From CALKXV01 sp965228905 (GTDB lineage Bacteria; Pseudomonadota; Alphaproteobacteria; Rhodobacterales; Rhodobacteraceae): DNA of 64,000 nt. The first letter of the stretch is position 1. Each line of letters begins with the position of its first letter. A program made the translations under genes and the position numbers. Positions 1 to 8,508 of this stretch are shown piece after piece. The DNA is taken from assembly GCA_965228905.1 (NCBI GenBank), contig CBDDII010000002.1, forward strand, positions 248,001-312,000, read 5' to 3'. The notes below the pieces were generated by a model, which was not told where the DNA came from, searched no databases, and worked only from the letters and a program-made list of their open reading frames with translations.

Positions 1-183
1 GTCGGGCGACGTGTCGATCAGGACGGTGGTGCGCCCGTCGCCATCCAGCCGTTCGACCAGAAGCGAGCAGCGGCGGCGGGTGTTCTTTGGATTGTTCGGA
101 TCGCAATCGCCCCAAAGCCCGCCGATCCGCGGCACGCCGCCGGAAGAGCCACAGCCCAGGATGGTGAAGATCAGCTCTGCCAT
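1..183 (-). CDS. MBL-fold metallohydrolase, N-terminal part (cut by window edge)
   Basis: Reading the minus strand from the ATG at 183 gives MAELIFTILGCGSSGGVPRI and continues open to base 1, so only about 61 residues are present. The start LGCGSSGGVPR is typical of the metallo-beta-lactamase-fold hydrolases (PhnP / YcbX-like) that follow tatD in many alphaproteobacteria. The start overlaps the tatD stop by 13 bases, indicating translational coupling. The metal-binding HxHxDH motif would lie beyond the window, so catalytic competence cannot be judged. The family call rests on the N-terminal motif and gene order. Confidence 0.8.
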   Translation of the reverse strand, partial: MAELIFTILGCGSSGGVPRIGGLWGDCDPNNPKNTRRRCSLLVERLDGDGRTTVLIDTSPD

Positions 184-971
184 CGCGTGACCTTGGAAAA
201 GAGCGTTTCAAAGTTCTGTTCGGTCTGGGCGGCGAAGGCGGCGTAATCCATGCCGAATGTCTCGGCCCCGACGGCGGTGGTGTCGGCGACGAAGGCAGGT
301 TCGTTCCTTTTGCCCCGGTTGGGTGGGGGGGCAAGGTAGGGGCTGTCGGTTTCGACAAGGATGCGGTCGATGGGGGCCATTGCGAAGATTTCGCGCAGTT
401 TCGTGCTTTTGGGGAAGGCGGCGATGCCGGACATCGACAGGTAGAAACCAAGGTCGAGTGCGGCTTCGGCGAGGGCGGCACCGGAAGAAAAGCAGTGCAT
501 CACGCAGGTATAGGGCGCGGCGCGGTGTTCTTCGGTCAGGATGCGGGCCATGTCTTCGTCGGCGTCGCGGGCGTGGATGATGAGGGGCAGGGCGGTCTGG
601 CGCGCGGCCTCGATATGAAGGCGGAGGCTTTCCTGCTGGGCGGATTTGGACTCGGCCGTGTAGTGGTAATCGAGCCCGGTTTCGCCGATCCCGACGAATT
701 TCGGGTGTTTGGCGAGGTCCACGAGTTGTTCGACGGTGGCCATGGGTTCTTCGGCGACCGACATCGGATGCGTTCCGGCGGCGTAGAAGACGGGCGCGTG
801 GGCTTCGGCGAGGGCGCGAACGGTGGGTTCGGCGCAGAGCTTGGTGCAGATCGTGACCATGCGGTGGACGCCACGCTGGGCGGCGCGGTTCAGAAGGTCG
901 CCGACTTCGCCCTCGAACTGGGGGAAATCCAGGTGGCAGTGGCTGTCGGTGATCGGGGCGGGCGTGGACAT
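171..971 (-). CDS. tatD: TatD-family metal-dependent deoxyribonuclease
   Basis: A 266-residue protein, the usual TatD length. The first metal motif DSHCHLD lies at residues 9-15, followed by GETGLDY near 96-102, LPLIIHARDA near 128-137, and VMHCFSSG and LVETDSPYL further on. Together these are the metal ligands of the amidohydrolase-like TIM barrel. TatD enzymes are Mg-dependent 3'-5' exonucleases of the cytoplasm. It lies 31 bases downstream of holB in the same minus-strand operon and overlaps the next gene. The ATG at 971 has a GAAGG sequence just upstream with short spacing. Family assignment is secure; the substrate in this organism is inferred. Confidence 0.93.
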   Translation of the reverse strand: MSTPAPITDSHCHLDFPQFEGEVGDLLNRAAQRGVHRMVTICTKLCAEPTVRALAEAHAPVFYAAGTHPMSVAEEPMATVEQLVDLAKHPKFVGIGETGLDYHYTAESKSAQQESLRLHIEAARQTALPLIIHARDADEDMARILTEEHRAAPYTCVMHCFSSGAALAEAALDLGFYLSMSGIAAFPKSTKLREIFAMAPIDRILVETDSPYLAPPPNRGKRNEPAFVADTTAVGAETFGMDYAAFAAQTEQNFETLFSKVTRWQS

Positions 972-1002
972 GGCCCTTCTATGGGAAGGTTCGCCGGTAG
1001 GG

Positions 1003-2130
1003 TCAAGCGGGGGCGGGTTGGCGCGCGGCCTCGTTGATTTGCAGGAATGCGTCGGTCAGGAGGCTGGCGGGGTCGATGTTGACGGCGCGGCCATGGGCGA
1101 TGCGGGCGGAGAGTTCGTGCTGGAGGTTGGCCCAGGCCTGGGCCTGGCGGGTGTTCTGGCCAAGTTTTGCAAGGGTCTCTGCTTCGCCCGGCGCGGCTTC
1201 GGCGAGTTGCATCCCGGCTGCACTTCGCGCCAGGCGCGACAGGGCGGTGTCGAGAAGGGTGACTGCAAGGTCGAGCCGGGTATCGGCGCCGCGTTGCGTG
1301 AGGTGTTCGACGAGTTTGGCCAGTTGCGGGCGGTCCATGTTGGGGGCGGTGGCGATGACGGCGAGGATCTGGGCATAGATTTGAAGCCCGCCTTCGTTCT
1401 GCATCCGGATGGCCGCCCCGACCGAGCCGCGGGCCAGTTCGAAAAGCGCCTGTGTGTTGTCGGTTTCCATGCCAGCGCCCTGGAGGGCGGATTGCATGGC
1501 GGGTTGGTCCAACTCGCCCAGGCGCAGCACGCGGCAGCGCGAGCGGATCGTCGGCAGAAGCCGCGCGGGCTGGTGGCTGACAAGGATCAGGATCGCGTCC
1601 TTTGGGGGTTCTTCCAGCACTTTCAACAGGGCGTTGGCGGCGGAAGGGTTCATCTCGTCGGCGGCGTCGACGATCACGACGCGGTGGCCGCCATCGGTGG
1701 CGCTGAGGCCGAAAAAGGCGTTGAGCTTGCGGACCTCTTCGACGGTGATCTGGGCTTTCAGGCGCTTCTTGTCGGTGTCCCAGGGCCGCCGGATCAGCAG
1801 GCAACCGGGGTCTGAGAGGGCCGCGATGCGGTGGGCGACGGGGTGGTCGGGGTCGATGTCGAGCGTGTCGGGCGGCGGTGGCGTGTCGCCGAACATGTCG
1901 GGGCCGGAGGCTGGCGGGTTGGCCAGCAGGAACCGCGCCATGCGCCAGGCGAGCGTGGCTTTGCCGATACCCTTGGGGCCGGTAAGAAGCCAGGCGTGGT
2001 GCATCCGGTCACCGGTAAGGGCGGCAAGCACTTCGGCCTCGATCCCTTCGTGACCAAAGAGTTTCGTGGTTTCGCGGGGGTGAGGGGCACCCTCGGCGCG
2101 GTCGGCTTCGGGCAGGGCTTCGTCGCTCAC
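1003..2130 (-). CDS. holB: DNA polymerase III delta' subunit
   Basis: A 375-residue clamp-loader AAA+ subunit. The P-loop GPKGIGKAT is at residues 51-59, a Walker B-like VVIVDAADEMN follows, and the sensor region contains LLKVLEEPP and SRCRVLRL. In the family, delta' opens and loads the sliding clamp together with the tau/gamma and delta subunits at the replication fork. The start is GTG at 2130, overlapping the tmk stop (GTGA), so the two are translationally coupled. Placement between tmk and tatD is the standard alphaproteobacterial order. The C-terminal third is less conserved, as is normal for delta'. Confidence 0.93.
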   Translation of the reverse strand: MSDEALPEADRAEGAPHPRETTKLFGHEGIEAEVLAALTGDRMHHAWLLTGPKGIGKATLAWRMARFLLANPPASGPDMFGDTPPPPDTLDIDPDHPVAHRIAALSDPGCLLIRRPWDTDKKRLKAQITVEEVRKLNAFFGLSATDGGHRVVIVDAADEMNPSAANALLKVLEEPPKDAILILVSHQPARLLPTIRSRCRVLRLGELDQPAMQSALQGAGMETDNTQALFELARGSVGAAIRMQNEGGLQIYAQILAVIATAPNMDRPQLAKLVEHLTQRGADTRLDLAVTLLDTALSRLARSAAGMQLAEAAPGEAETLAKLGQNTRQAQAWANLQHELSARIAHGRAVNIDPASLLTDAFLQINEAARQPAPA

Positions 2131-2747
2131 GTCGACATTTCCAGGATCAGGGCGACGTCATGGGCGATGGCGTCGGGGTCGCGGTGCCCGTCGATCAGGT
2201 GGCATCGACCGGGGTTGTCGGCGACCAGCGCATGAAAGCCTTCGCGCAGACGTTCCTGAAACGCCTGGCCCATGTCTTCGAACCGGTCTTCACCGCTTTG
2301 ACGGGCAAGGCCGCGTGACAGGGCCTGACCCGGGTCCATGTCGATGACGAAGGTCAGATCGGGTTCGATGCCGATGACGGCGTCGTGCAAGGTATCCACG
2401 ATTTCGCGCAACTCACCGCGTGCGGCACCCTGATAGACGCGCGTGCTGTCGGCGAAACGGTCCGAGATCACGGTGGCACCGCGTTCCAGCGCCGGGCGGA
2501 TGGTTTTTTCCAGATGGTCGCGCCTTGCGGCGGTGAACAGAAGGATCTCGGTTTCGCCCGACCAGCGGTCGGGTTCGCCTTCGACAAGCAGGCGGCGGAT
2601 TTCTTCGGCCCCCGGCGAGCCGCCGGGTTCGCGGGTCAGGACGACGTCGATGCCCTGGCCCTTGAGATAGACGTCCAAAAGACGGGACTGCGTGGATTTC
2701 CCGCAGCCGTCGATGCCTTCGAAGGTGATAAATCGCCCTGCCGTCAT
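2127..2747 (-). CDS. tmk: thymidylate kinase
   Basis: A 206-residue protein opening with FITFEGIDGCGKSTQ, the P-loop at residues 11-19. It also has the DR(F/Y) substrate motif (SDRFADST) and the LID-region RSGEDRFE. It phosphorylates dTMP to dTDP with ATP in the cytoplasm. ATG at 2747 overlaps the stop of the upstream D-Ala-D-Ala carboxypeptidase gene by 4 bases, and its own end overlaps holB. Length and motifs are complete, with nothing unusual. Confidence 0.96.
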   Translation of the reverse strand: MTAGRFITFEGIDGCGKSTQSRLLDVYLKGQGIDVVLTREPGGSPGAEEIRRLLVEGEPDRWSGETEILLFTAARRDHLEKTIRPALERGATVISDRFADSTRVYQGAARGELREIVDTLHDAVIGIEPDLTFVIDMDPGQALSRGLARQSGEDRFEDMGQAFQERLREGFHALVADNPGRCHLIDGHRDPDAIAHDVALILEMST

Positions 2748-3919
2748 TCCATGAGGCTTTGCACCTGTCCCATGGCCTTGTCAAACAGGACCGAGGTAGA
2801 GGCGCGGACGCGGGGCAGGAAACCACCGCGTGTGACTTCGCGGTCCGACACAAGCTGGATGCGTTTTTCCGGCATGTCGGGCGCGGTCACGATCAGTTCG
2901 GCAATGGGGCTGCCTTCGACGATCGGCGCTTCCAAGGGTGTGCGGTATTCGACGCGGGTTTCCACGCTGTCCTGTCCGATGGCGGGAACGAGCAGTTTCA
3001 GGTCTTCGGCGACGATGGCGTTGACGCGCTGGTGATCCCCCAGCCAGACGGGGATCTCGGCAACCACATCCCCGCGCGATGCCATTTGTTTGGGGATGAA
3101 CTGGCGAAAACCCCAGTTGATCATGGCTTCGGCTTCCTGGCGGCGTTCGGCCTGGCTGTTGAGGCCGGTGAAGACAAAGACGATGCGGCGGTCACCCTGG
3201 CGGGCGGAACCGACAAGGCCGTAGCCTGCTTCCTCGGTGTGTCCCGTTTTCAGGCCATCCGCGCCCAAGCCAAGGCCGAGGACCGGGTTGCGGTTGAACC
3301 GGTTCGAGGGCGAGCGGCCGTCGTAGTCGAACTCTTCAAGAGCGAAGTTGCCGTAATATTCGGGAAACTCGGTGATGATGAGCGTTGCGAGGCGCATCAG
3401 GTCACGCACGGACATGCGGTGGTTCGGGTCCGGCCAGCCGCTGGCATTGGCGAAGGTCGAGTTGCGCAGGCCGATTTCGGCGGCGCGGGCGTTCATCTGG
3501 CGGGCGAAGGCATCTTCGGTGCCAGCCAGCCCTTCGGCCACCACGATGCAGGCGTCGTTGCCGGATTGGACGACGATGCCCTTGATGAGGTCATCCACGG
3601 TCGGACGGTCGGTTTCATCCAGAAACATGGTCGACCCACCCATCTGGCGCGCCCGCGTCGAGACGGTGAAGGTCGTGTCCAGAGTCACACGGCCATCGCG
3701 CAGGGCTTCGAACAGCATGTAGAGCGTCATCAGCTTCGACATCGACGCAGGCGGCAGGGCGGTATCGGCCTCTTTTTCGAACAAGATCGTGTCGGTCGAG
3801 ATGTCGTAGAGGATCGCTGCGCGGGACTGCGTTTCATAGGCCGCGCGTGCCGGGTTCGGCGAGACGCTGCAGGCGGAAATGATGATGACGGTCAGAAAGA
3901 CAACAAAACGACGGAGCAT
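2744..3919 (-). CDS. D-alanyl-D-alanine carboxypeptidase (PBP5/6 family, class C low-mass PBP)
   Basis: A 391-residue secreted enzyme that trims the terminal D-Ala of peptidoglycan pentapeptides in the periplasm. All three penicilloyl-transferase motifs are visible: SMSK at 59-62 (nucleophile Ser59), SGN at 119-121 and KTG at 224-226. The N-terminus has a hydrophobic signal segment (residues 4-17), and the C-terminal 90 residues form the usual beta-rich PBP5_C domain ending in a basic amphipathic tail. ATG at 3919 is preceded by GGAGG about 9 bases upstream. Closest to the DacA/DacC type; the exact paralog cannot be told from sequence alone. Confidence 0.93.
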   Translation of the reverse strand: MLRRFVVFLTVIIISACSVSPNPARAAYETQSRAAILYDISTDTILFEKEADTALPPASMSKLMTLYMLFEALRDGRVTLDTTFTVSTRARQMGGSTMFLDETDRPTVDDLIKGIVVQSGNDACIVVAEGLAGTEDAFARQMNARAAEIGLRNSTFANASGWPDPNHRMSVRDLMRLATLIITEFPEYYGNFALEEFDYDGRSPSNRFNRNPVLGLGLGADGLKTGHTEEAGYGLVGSARQGDRRIVFVFTGLNSQAERRQEAEAMINWGFRQFIPKQMASRGDVVAEIPVWLGDHQRVNAIVAEDLKLLVPAIGQDSVETRVEYRTPLEAPIVEGSPIAELIVTAPDMPEKRIQLVSDREVTRGGFLPRVRASTSVLFDKAMGQVQSLME

Positions 3920-3943
3920 GGCCGGGGCCTCCGGTTTTCTGGG

Positions 3944-4981
3944 TTACCTGGGGGTGAGGAAAGCATCGGCAAAGCCGAGGTTCTTGACCTGTGCAAGAAG
4001 GGCGGCTTGATCGTCAGCGGTTGAAACCGGGCCGATGACGACACGCCAGGCCCCGCCATCGGTTTCAAAGATGGTGGGCACGATCCCCGATTGGCGCAGG
4101 TTCGCGGCGGCGGAGTCCGCGTTTGCCTCGACGCTGAACTGGCCGACCTGGATGTAGGGATTTTTCAGGTCGCTTGCCGGTGCGGGGGCGGGCGTTGCAG
4201 CTTCGGCGGCTGGCCGTTCGGGGCGCGCTTTTGGTGCCTGGCTGGACTCGGCGCGTGCAATTGCGGCTGCGGCTCCGGTAGAGACCGGGTCAAGCGACGA
4301 GGTTTCGACCGCAGGCGCGGAGGCGTCATCCACCGTCGCGGCGGCCGCGGCCACCCCGGCAGTATTCGCTGCGGGTTTCTTGCGGAAAAGACGCTGGAAG
4401 AAATTGGGGCGCTTGGGCTGCTCTTCGACCTCGGGCGTTTCGCCCGCCTCGGTCTCGGCAACGACGCCCGCAGCGGCGAGTTCTTCTTCGGAAATTTGGG
4501 TTTCGTCCGGCTCGGGCTGTGGTTCGGGTTCGATGACGACTTCTTCCTGGCGCACCACCAGAACCTTCAGATCGACCGGCTGCCCGGCGATCATCCCGAG
4601 GGCGGCGGCAGCATCGGACGACGCCTGGATGCGCGGGCCGGGGTTGTCGCGTTCCCGGCGGAACAGGGCACCGGGCACGGATTTGCCGTTCTTGGTATTG
4701 GTGAGGATCACGCGCTCGGGCTCGGAGATGTCGGGATGTGCAACCCAGACACCGCCAAGCGAAGGACGACCGTCCCAAAGGGCGGCTTCGGTCACGTTGA
4801 AGATGTCGGGGCGTTCGACATCCTTCAGGACCGTCCGGGCGGCAGGGGCGGTTTCGGTTTCCGCCCCTTCTTCGCCGGTGGTTTCCTTGTTGCCGAAACT
4901 GAAGCCTTGGCCGTCCTCGCAGGCGGTCAGGATCAAGGCGGAAAGGGACAGAAATACTGCCGTTCGCTTCAGGAAATTCAT
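3944..4981 (-). CDS. SPOR-domain lipoprotein (RlpA-like context)
   Basis: A 345-residue lipoprotein. Residues 1-20 form a signal peptide ending in the lipobox LTAC with Cys21. The middle is low-complexity, rich in Glu, Ala and Pro. Residues about 271-345 form a SPOR domain (YIQVGQFSVEANADSAAANL onward), which in the family binds denuded septal peptidoglycan. It lies 24 bases upstream of the carboxypeptidase gene, so the pair probably act together at the septum. I chose ATG 4981 because GGAGGAG lies just upstream. The reading frame stays open upstream to about 5299, but that part runs antisense through the tRNA-Ser gene and is not protein. Confidence 0.9.
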   Translation of the reverse strand: MNFLKRTAVFLSLSALILTACEDGQGFSFGNKETTGEEGAETETAPAARTVLKDVERPDIFNVTEAALWDGRPSLGGVWVAHPDISEPERVILTNTKNGKSVPGALFRRERDNPGPRIQASSDAAAALGMIAGQPVDLKVLVVRQEEVVIEPEPQPEPDETQISEEELAAAGVVAETEAGETPEVEEQPKRPNFFQRLFRKKPAANTAGVAAAAATVDDASAPAVETSSLDPVSTGAAAAIARAESSQAPKARPERPAAEAATPAPAPASDLKNPYIQVGQFSVEANADSAAANLRQSGIVPTIFETDGGAWRVVIGPVSTADDQAALLAQVKNLGFADAFLTPR

Positions 4982-5157
4982 TTTCTGCTCCTCCGGCCTC
5001 GTGGGCTTGCGGATGTTTGCTTGGCCCGTGCTCGAGCTCTTGGGGCAGAGTGTATCGTCTAGTTCGCGGTAAGAAAAGAGAGCTTGGCAGCCTCTGGCAA
5101 GGCAATGCCGAAGAGGGTCTTTCAAATTCGCGCTTGGCCCGTTACGTAGGGCCGACC

Positions 5158-5247
5158 GGAGGAGTGGCAGAGTGGTCGAATGCACCGGTCTTGAAAACCG
5201 GCGTGCGTGAAAGCGTACCGTGGGTTCGAATCCCACCTCCTCCGCCA
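5158..5247 (+). tRNA. tRNA-Ser (anticodon UGA)
   Basis: A 90-base class II tRNA. The acceptor arm GGAGGAG pairs with CTCCTCC, the discriminator is G and CCA is encoded. The anticodon stem-loop reads CCGGT-CTTGAAA-ACCGG with anticodon TGA. A long variable arm follows (GCGTGCGTGAAAGCGTACC region) and the T-arm is GTGGG-TTCGAAT-CCCAC. It is divergent from the SPOR lipoprotein gene. The accessory DNA starts directly after its 3' end, a common integration arrangement, but no repeat of the tRNA 3' end was found further right. Confidence 0.97.
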
Positions 5248-5818
5248 CTTGCCCTTGCGAAAGCGTTCTCCCGATCCGGTTCCGACGGTATTTTCTCATT
5301 GTTTTCGAGGGTTATGCGGAGCCAGCTGAACACCTGCACAGCCCATGGTTTGCCGATTTTGGTCTCTGTCGGCCAAAATTCTCCAAAGCTGATGACTTTG
5401 TCTTTTTAGTACGGAATTTGTAAGTAGCTGTGTCGTATGAGTTTTGCGTGACGCCAGCTGAAGACTTCGAAGCCAGTCTCGCTTGGGCGGATGGAACTGA
5501 AATCAAACACTCGTTGGGGCCCTTTCAGGAGAAAATGCGTCGGCAGACGAACCGTCAGCCATATGCTCGTCTTGGAAAAGTTGGGCGGAAAGCTGGCCTT
5601 CGCTGCGCTGGCGAAACACCCACCGGTTCGCCGACTAAAGCGGTCGTTCGTTGTCACAGTTACCGACGGCGGTTCAGCGGAAGAAAGCCGTCGCACAGCC
5701 GCGTACCGGTTTTGTCGAGACCTAGCACTGCAGCCAGTGACCGCAGCGGACGCTTAGCCGACCTGCGCTGGCGAGACGGAGATCGATCTATCCGGGTTTA
5801 GGTCCTCATTGAGGTCCG
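5248..5818. other. about 570 bases without a supportable gene
   Basis: Several overlapping frames stay open on both strands but none has a good ribosome site or a recognisable product. The stretch 5550-5800 reads smoothly in more than one frame, which is more typical of a dispersed non-coding repeat or decayed DNA than of a gene. No RNA gene other than the adjacent tRNA was seen. Confidence 0.4.
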
Positions 5819-6304
5819 TCAGGAGACCAGCTGGAGCAAAGATACACGGTACTGAGCCATCTCTGTTTCATCGATCTCGTCGCCGCCCGGTTTCGTATCC
5901 CCGCCGACCAAGACCGCACGGACAATGCCGTGGGGTCCCGGTCTCGGACAGCCGCCTTCCGCTCCAAAGCTCCAATAATTTGGTGGAACCCCTTCGGAGA
6001 GAGAGATTTTCGGACCATCTGCCAGCAGGAGCACGGGTACCCTCGTTCCGACGAAGTTGAGAGCGCCGTCGAGAGACATGACTTCACCTACGATTTCAAC
6101 GGTCACAGGTGGGTCCCCAGGCGATCCATAGTTGCCGACGATGAGAGCGGTGCGAGTTCGAGCTTCAGTCGCCGATTCTCCGCCTCGTGGTGCACGACCG
6201 CCTTCTGCGTCGGTTCAAACAATGCAGCGGATGGGCTTTGCCGCAGTTTACTCAATCAGATTGCGAACCAAGGCAGCGACTTTTTGCCAAGCAGTTGGCG
6301 CCAT
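5819..6304 (-). pseudogene. frameshifted unknown gene downstream of the HEPN gene
   Basis: The minus strand from ATG 6304 reads MAPTAWQKVAALVRNLIE and then hits TAA. Shifting frame directly after gives KLRQSPSAALFEPTQKAVV onward to RRLKLELA. A second shift gives RTALIVGNYGSPGDPPVTVE and continues open to the TGA at 5819 (about 120 more residues, protein-like throughout). The three pieces join naturally into one protein of roughly 160 residues, so this looks like one gene with two frameshifts rather than three small genes. It starts 8 bases after the HEPN gene stop, so they were one operon. No family recognised. The shifts could also be sequencing errors. Confidence 0.5.
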
Positions 6305-6311
6305 GTTTGGT

Positions 6312-7682
6312 TCAACTGATCTTTTTCAACAATGCCGCCCGCGCAATTGGCTCGCACCCCTGCCATGCCTTCCCGGACTGACTGATGAGGCGTCTGCTTC
6401 TTTCATCGCTCGGACCATGAATGATGGCAGATCGAACCTTGTAGAAGTGTCTCAATTGTTCCTTGATCGAGGCTCTATCCTCGTCAGTGACTGCTAACAA
6501 CTCAGCTGTGGATTTTTCAAGTTCTCTACCAATTGACCGTCCTCGAGGCTTGAATAAGCGCTCAAACACAATTGCTAAGTCCAGAACTCTGTCCTCCAGT
6601 GCAAAGCGTCCGTCACGTCTATGCGCTTCGGCGAGCCTTTGAATGATGGCGGCCATTTCCGGATACTCAGTGTTGCGCCGTTTGGCGAATAGCTCTTTGA
6701 CCAGCGTGATCTGCTCAGCTGCAACGAAATCGGTTTTGTCAAAAGGAGCGAACAGGTGGCTGATTGAACGGCCTTTGTACGTTTGAGCGGCGTCATGCTT
6801 GGAGCCTAGGAGCCCTGCGGCGCGACGTGGAATGCACCCCTCGAAGGTGGCGAGCCACGACACACGATAGCTCATCACCACTGATAGCAGATTGGCAAAC
6901 TCGGCCGTCCAGCGATGAAATAGCGGTGGTGGATTCCTTGTTTGCGGTTCAGGGGGAAAGTGCAGGTTCCCGACGATGGGCCTCCAGGGAAAACGCCGCA
7001 CGATACCAAAAACCTGCTCCATTCGCCGCCAGCTCACTTGTTCCGCGGCAACCTCTGTCAGCCAGTCAATGTCAACGTGGTCAGCAAGATGTTCGAAGGG
7101 GAGCAGTGCATATTCTTCCCCGAGATCGACTTCCTCGTCAAAGCGCGCCCCGCAGTACACTGCTACATCGATCGCTGTTTCCAAGGATTCAGCTTTTTGC
7201 GCGCCGGCTTGCACCAATGAGAGTTCCAAGAGTGTGCTCAAGTCCGATGCTGGCTTGAGGAAGGGTTCCGCGGTCCCTTCGTCTTGACACTCCATAAGGC
7301 CGACAATCAGCTCACTGAGCGTCGCCATTGAGGTGTGATTCAGGATTCCGACCTGGAATTCATCGCGTTTGAGGTCTCTGCCCATGGCGCGCGACAAGGT
7401 TGGATGGTCTCGCAAGACTCCACGGACGGGGTCCAGTGCAGCTTTCAGCTTTTTGAACTCTTCGGTCTTTCGAACACGAGCCTCGAACAGCGCATCGTCA
7501 TAGAGCTTCGCAATTGCTTCGCTGGGATATGGCGTTTCGTCCCGACCGTTCCGGAAAATCCGAGGGTAACCACTGGGAGTGAAGTACCATTGTAAAAACG
7601 GCTGCTGCGCTGCTTCTAGGTCGTGGAGACAAGCCGTCAGCCGTTTGATCCATTCCGTGCGGTCGAAGTTGTCGATATGCAT
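6312..7682 (-). CDS. HEPN-domain protein (ApeA-like C-terminus)
   Basis: A 456-residue protein from ATG 7682; a TTG at 7712 would add 10 residues, and neither start has a strong ribosome site. The N-terminal 330 residues match nothing I recognise. The C-terminal 110 residues are helical, with LDLAIVFERLF and, at residues 417-422, RSAIIH, which fits the R-x4-H motif of HEPN ribonuclease folds. Many HEPN proteins in genomic islands are RNases that stop phage growth or act in toxin pairs. That role is inferred here from the motif and the island setting. The broken downstream gene may be its former partner. Confidence 0.65.
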   Translation of the reverse strand: MHIDNFDRTEWIKRLTACLHDLEAAQQPFLQWYFTPSGYPRIFRNGRDETPYPSEAIAKLYDDALFEARVRKTEEFKKLKAALDPVRGVLRDHPTLSRAMGRDLKRDEFQVGILNHTSMATLSELIVGLMECQDEGTAEPFLKPASDLSTLLELSLVQAGAQKAESLETAIDVAVYCGARFDEEVDLGEEYALLPFEHLADHVDIDWLTEVAAEQVSWRRMEQVFGIVRRFPWRPIVGNLHFPPEPQTRNPPPLFHRWTAEFANLLSVVMSYRVSWLATFEGCIPRRAAGLLGSKHDAAQTYKGRSISHLFAPFDKTDFVAAEQITLVKELFAKRRNTEYPEMAAIIQRLAEAHRRDGRFALEDRVLDLAIVFERLFKPRGRSIGRELEKSTAELLAVTDEDRASIKEQLRHFYKVRSAIIHGPSDERSRRLISQSGKAWQGCEPIARAALLKKIS

Positions 7683-7896
7683 GAGTGCCAAGCTAGCGAA
7701 CCCGTCGGACAATCGAAACTGAGTCCTCTATTTACACGGTGAGCGCACGAATGCACGACAATGGACAACGCAGTCGATTGCTGCAGCAGACCAGGTCCCG
7801 CTACAAGCTCACATAGCGATCCAAGTTTGGCTACTCGGCGTTGGGTTTATTGCAGTAGCATTTAGGCAGAAACGGGCAAGCAGGCATCAATTGACG

Positions 7897-8469
7897 ATGT
7901 ACAAGACAAAGAAAGACTGGGGCACAATGCGCCCCGCGCTCGAGGGGCGTCAGATTTCGGAAAATCCTCATGATAGAGCTACACTTCCATCCGACGTCCT
8001 GTCGTTCAGCATGCCGGATACCTGGTGCGATGCCGTTTGGCGCATCCTCAGCGACCAAGTAACCGACGAGGTACGCTCTGCATTCTGCGCAGCACCGCCG
8101 AAGTATCTTGTTTCGGATGATCTTGGGTGGCTGGATGACATAATCGAGACGGTTTCCGGAGAACCGAGTGACATCAAGGCGCTTCTCGGCGCAAGGTTGA
8201 AGGAAGCGTACGGCTATTTCCGGGCAGGACATGCAACGCGTACAGATGATCTGACTCCCTACTACGAGCGCGGGCTTCGAGTTCTTCGGCCCGAAGAAGT
8301 TCAGGATAAGGTTCGCTTTCTTTTCTTGAATGGGCAGTTTCGCGGCGTGTCGGAAACCAAGCTAGAGGCGGCGATTAGGGAGGTCGGAGAAGACACGCGA
8401 GAGGGCCACCTTTACTTCGCTGCTCAAGAAGACAGCCTGTTTACTAAAGATGGGTCTGCAGGACACTAT
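7897..8469 (+). pseudogene. unknown gene, 5' part, interrupted by the IS3-family element
   Basis: From ATG 7897 (TTG 7891 also possible) the frame runs protein-like for about 191 codons to ...DGSAGHY at the insertion point, where the IS adds a stop. The rest of the gene resumes at 9789 after the element. Removing the IS and one copy of the 4-base duplication CTAT restores one frame (AGHY-LVYGSEYLYCLAIR) of about 300 residues. No domain recognised. It is divergent from the HEPN gene, so the 215 bases between them probably hold both promoters. Confidence 0.7.
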
Positions 8470-8508
8470 TGAACCGCGCCGGGTTTGCCGGAGGCTGATT
8501 AGTCTTAG

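Noticed and set aside
823..1815. Long plus-strand frame opposite holB
   Set aside because: Shadow of holB and tatD on the other strand, which have clear motifs and operon structure.
2759..4024. 421-codon plus-strand frame opposite the carboxypeptidase gene
   Set aside because: The minus-strand gene has all three penicillin-binding motifs and a ribosome site; this frame is only its mirror.
4982..5299. In-frame N-terminal extension of the SPOR lipoprotein
   Set aside because: It runs antisense through the tRNA-Ser gene, has no ribosome site, and the lipoprotein signal at ATG 4981 with GGAGGAG upstream is a far better start.
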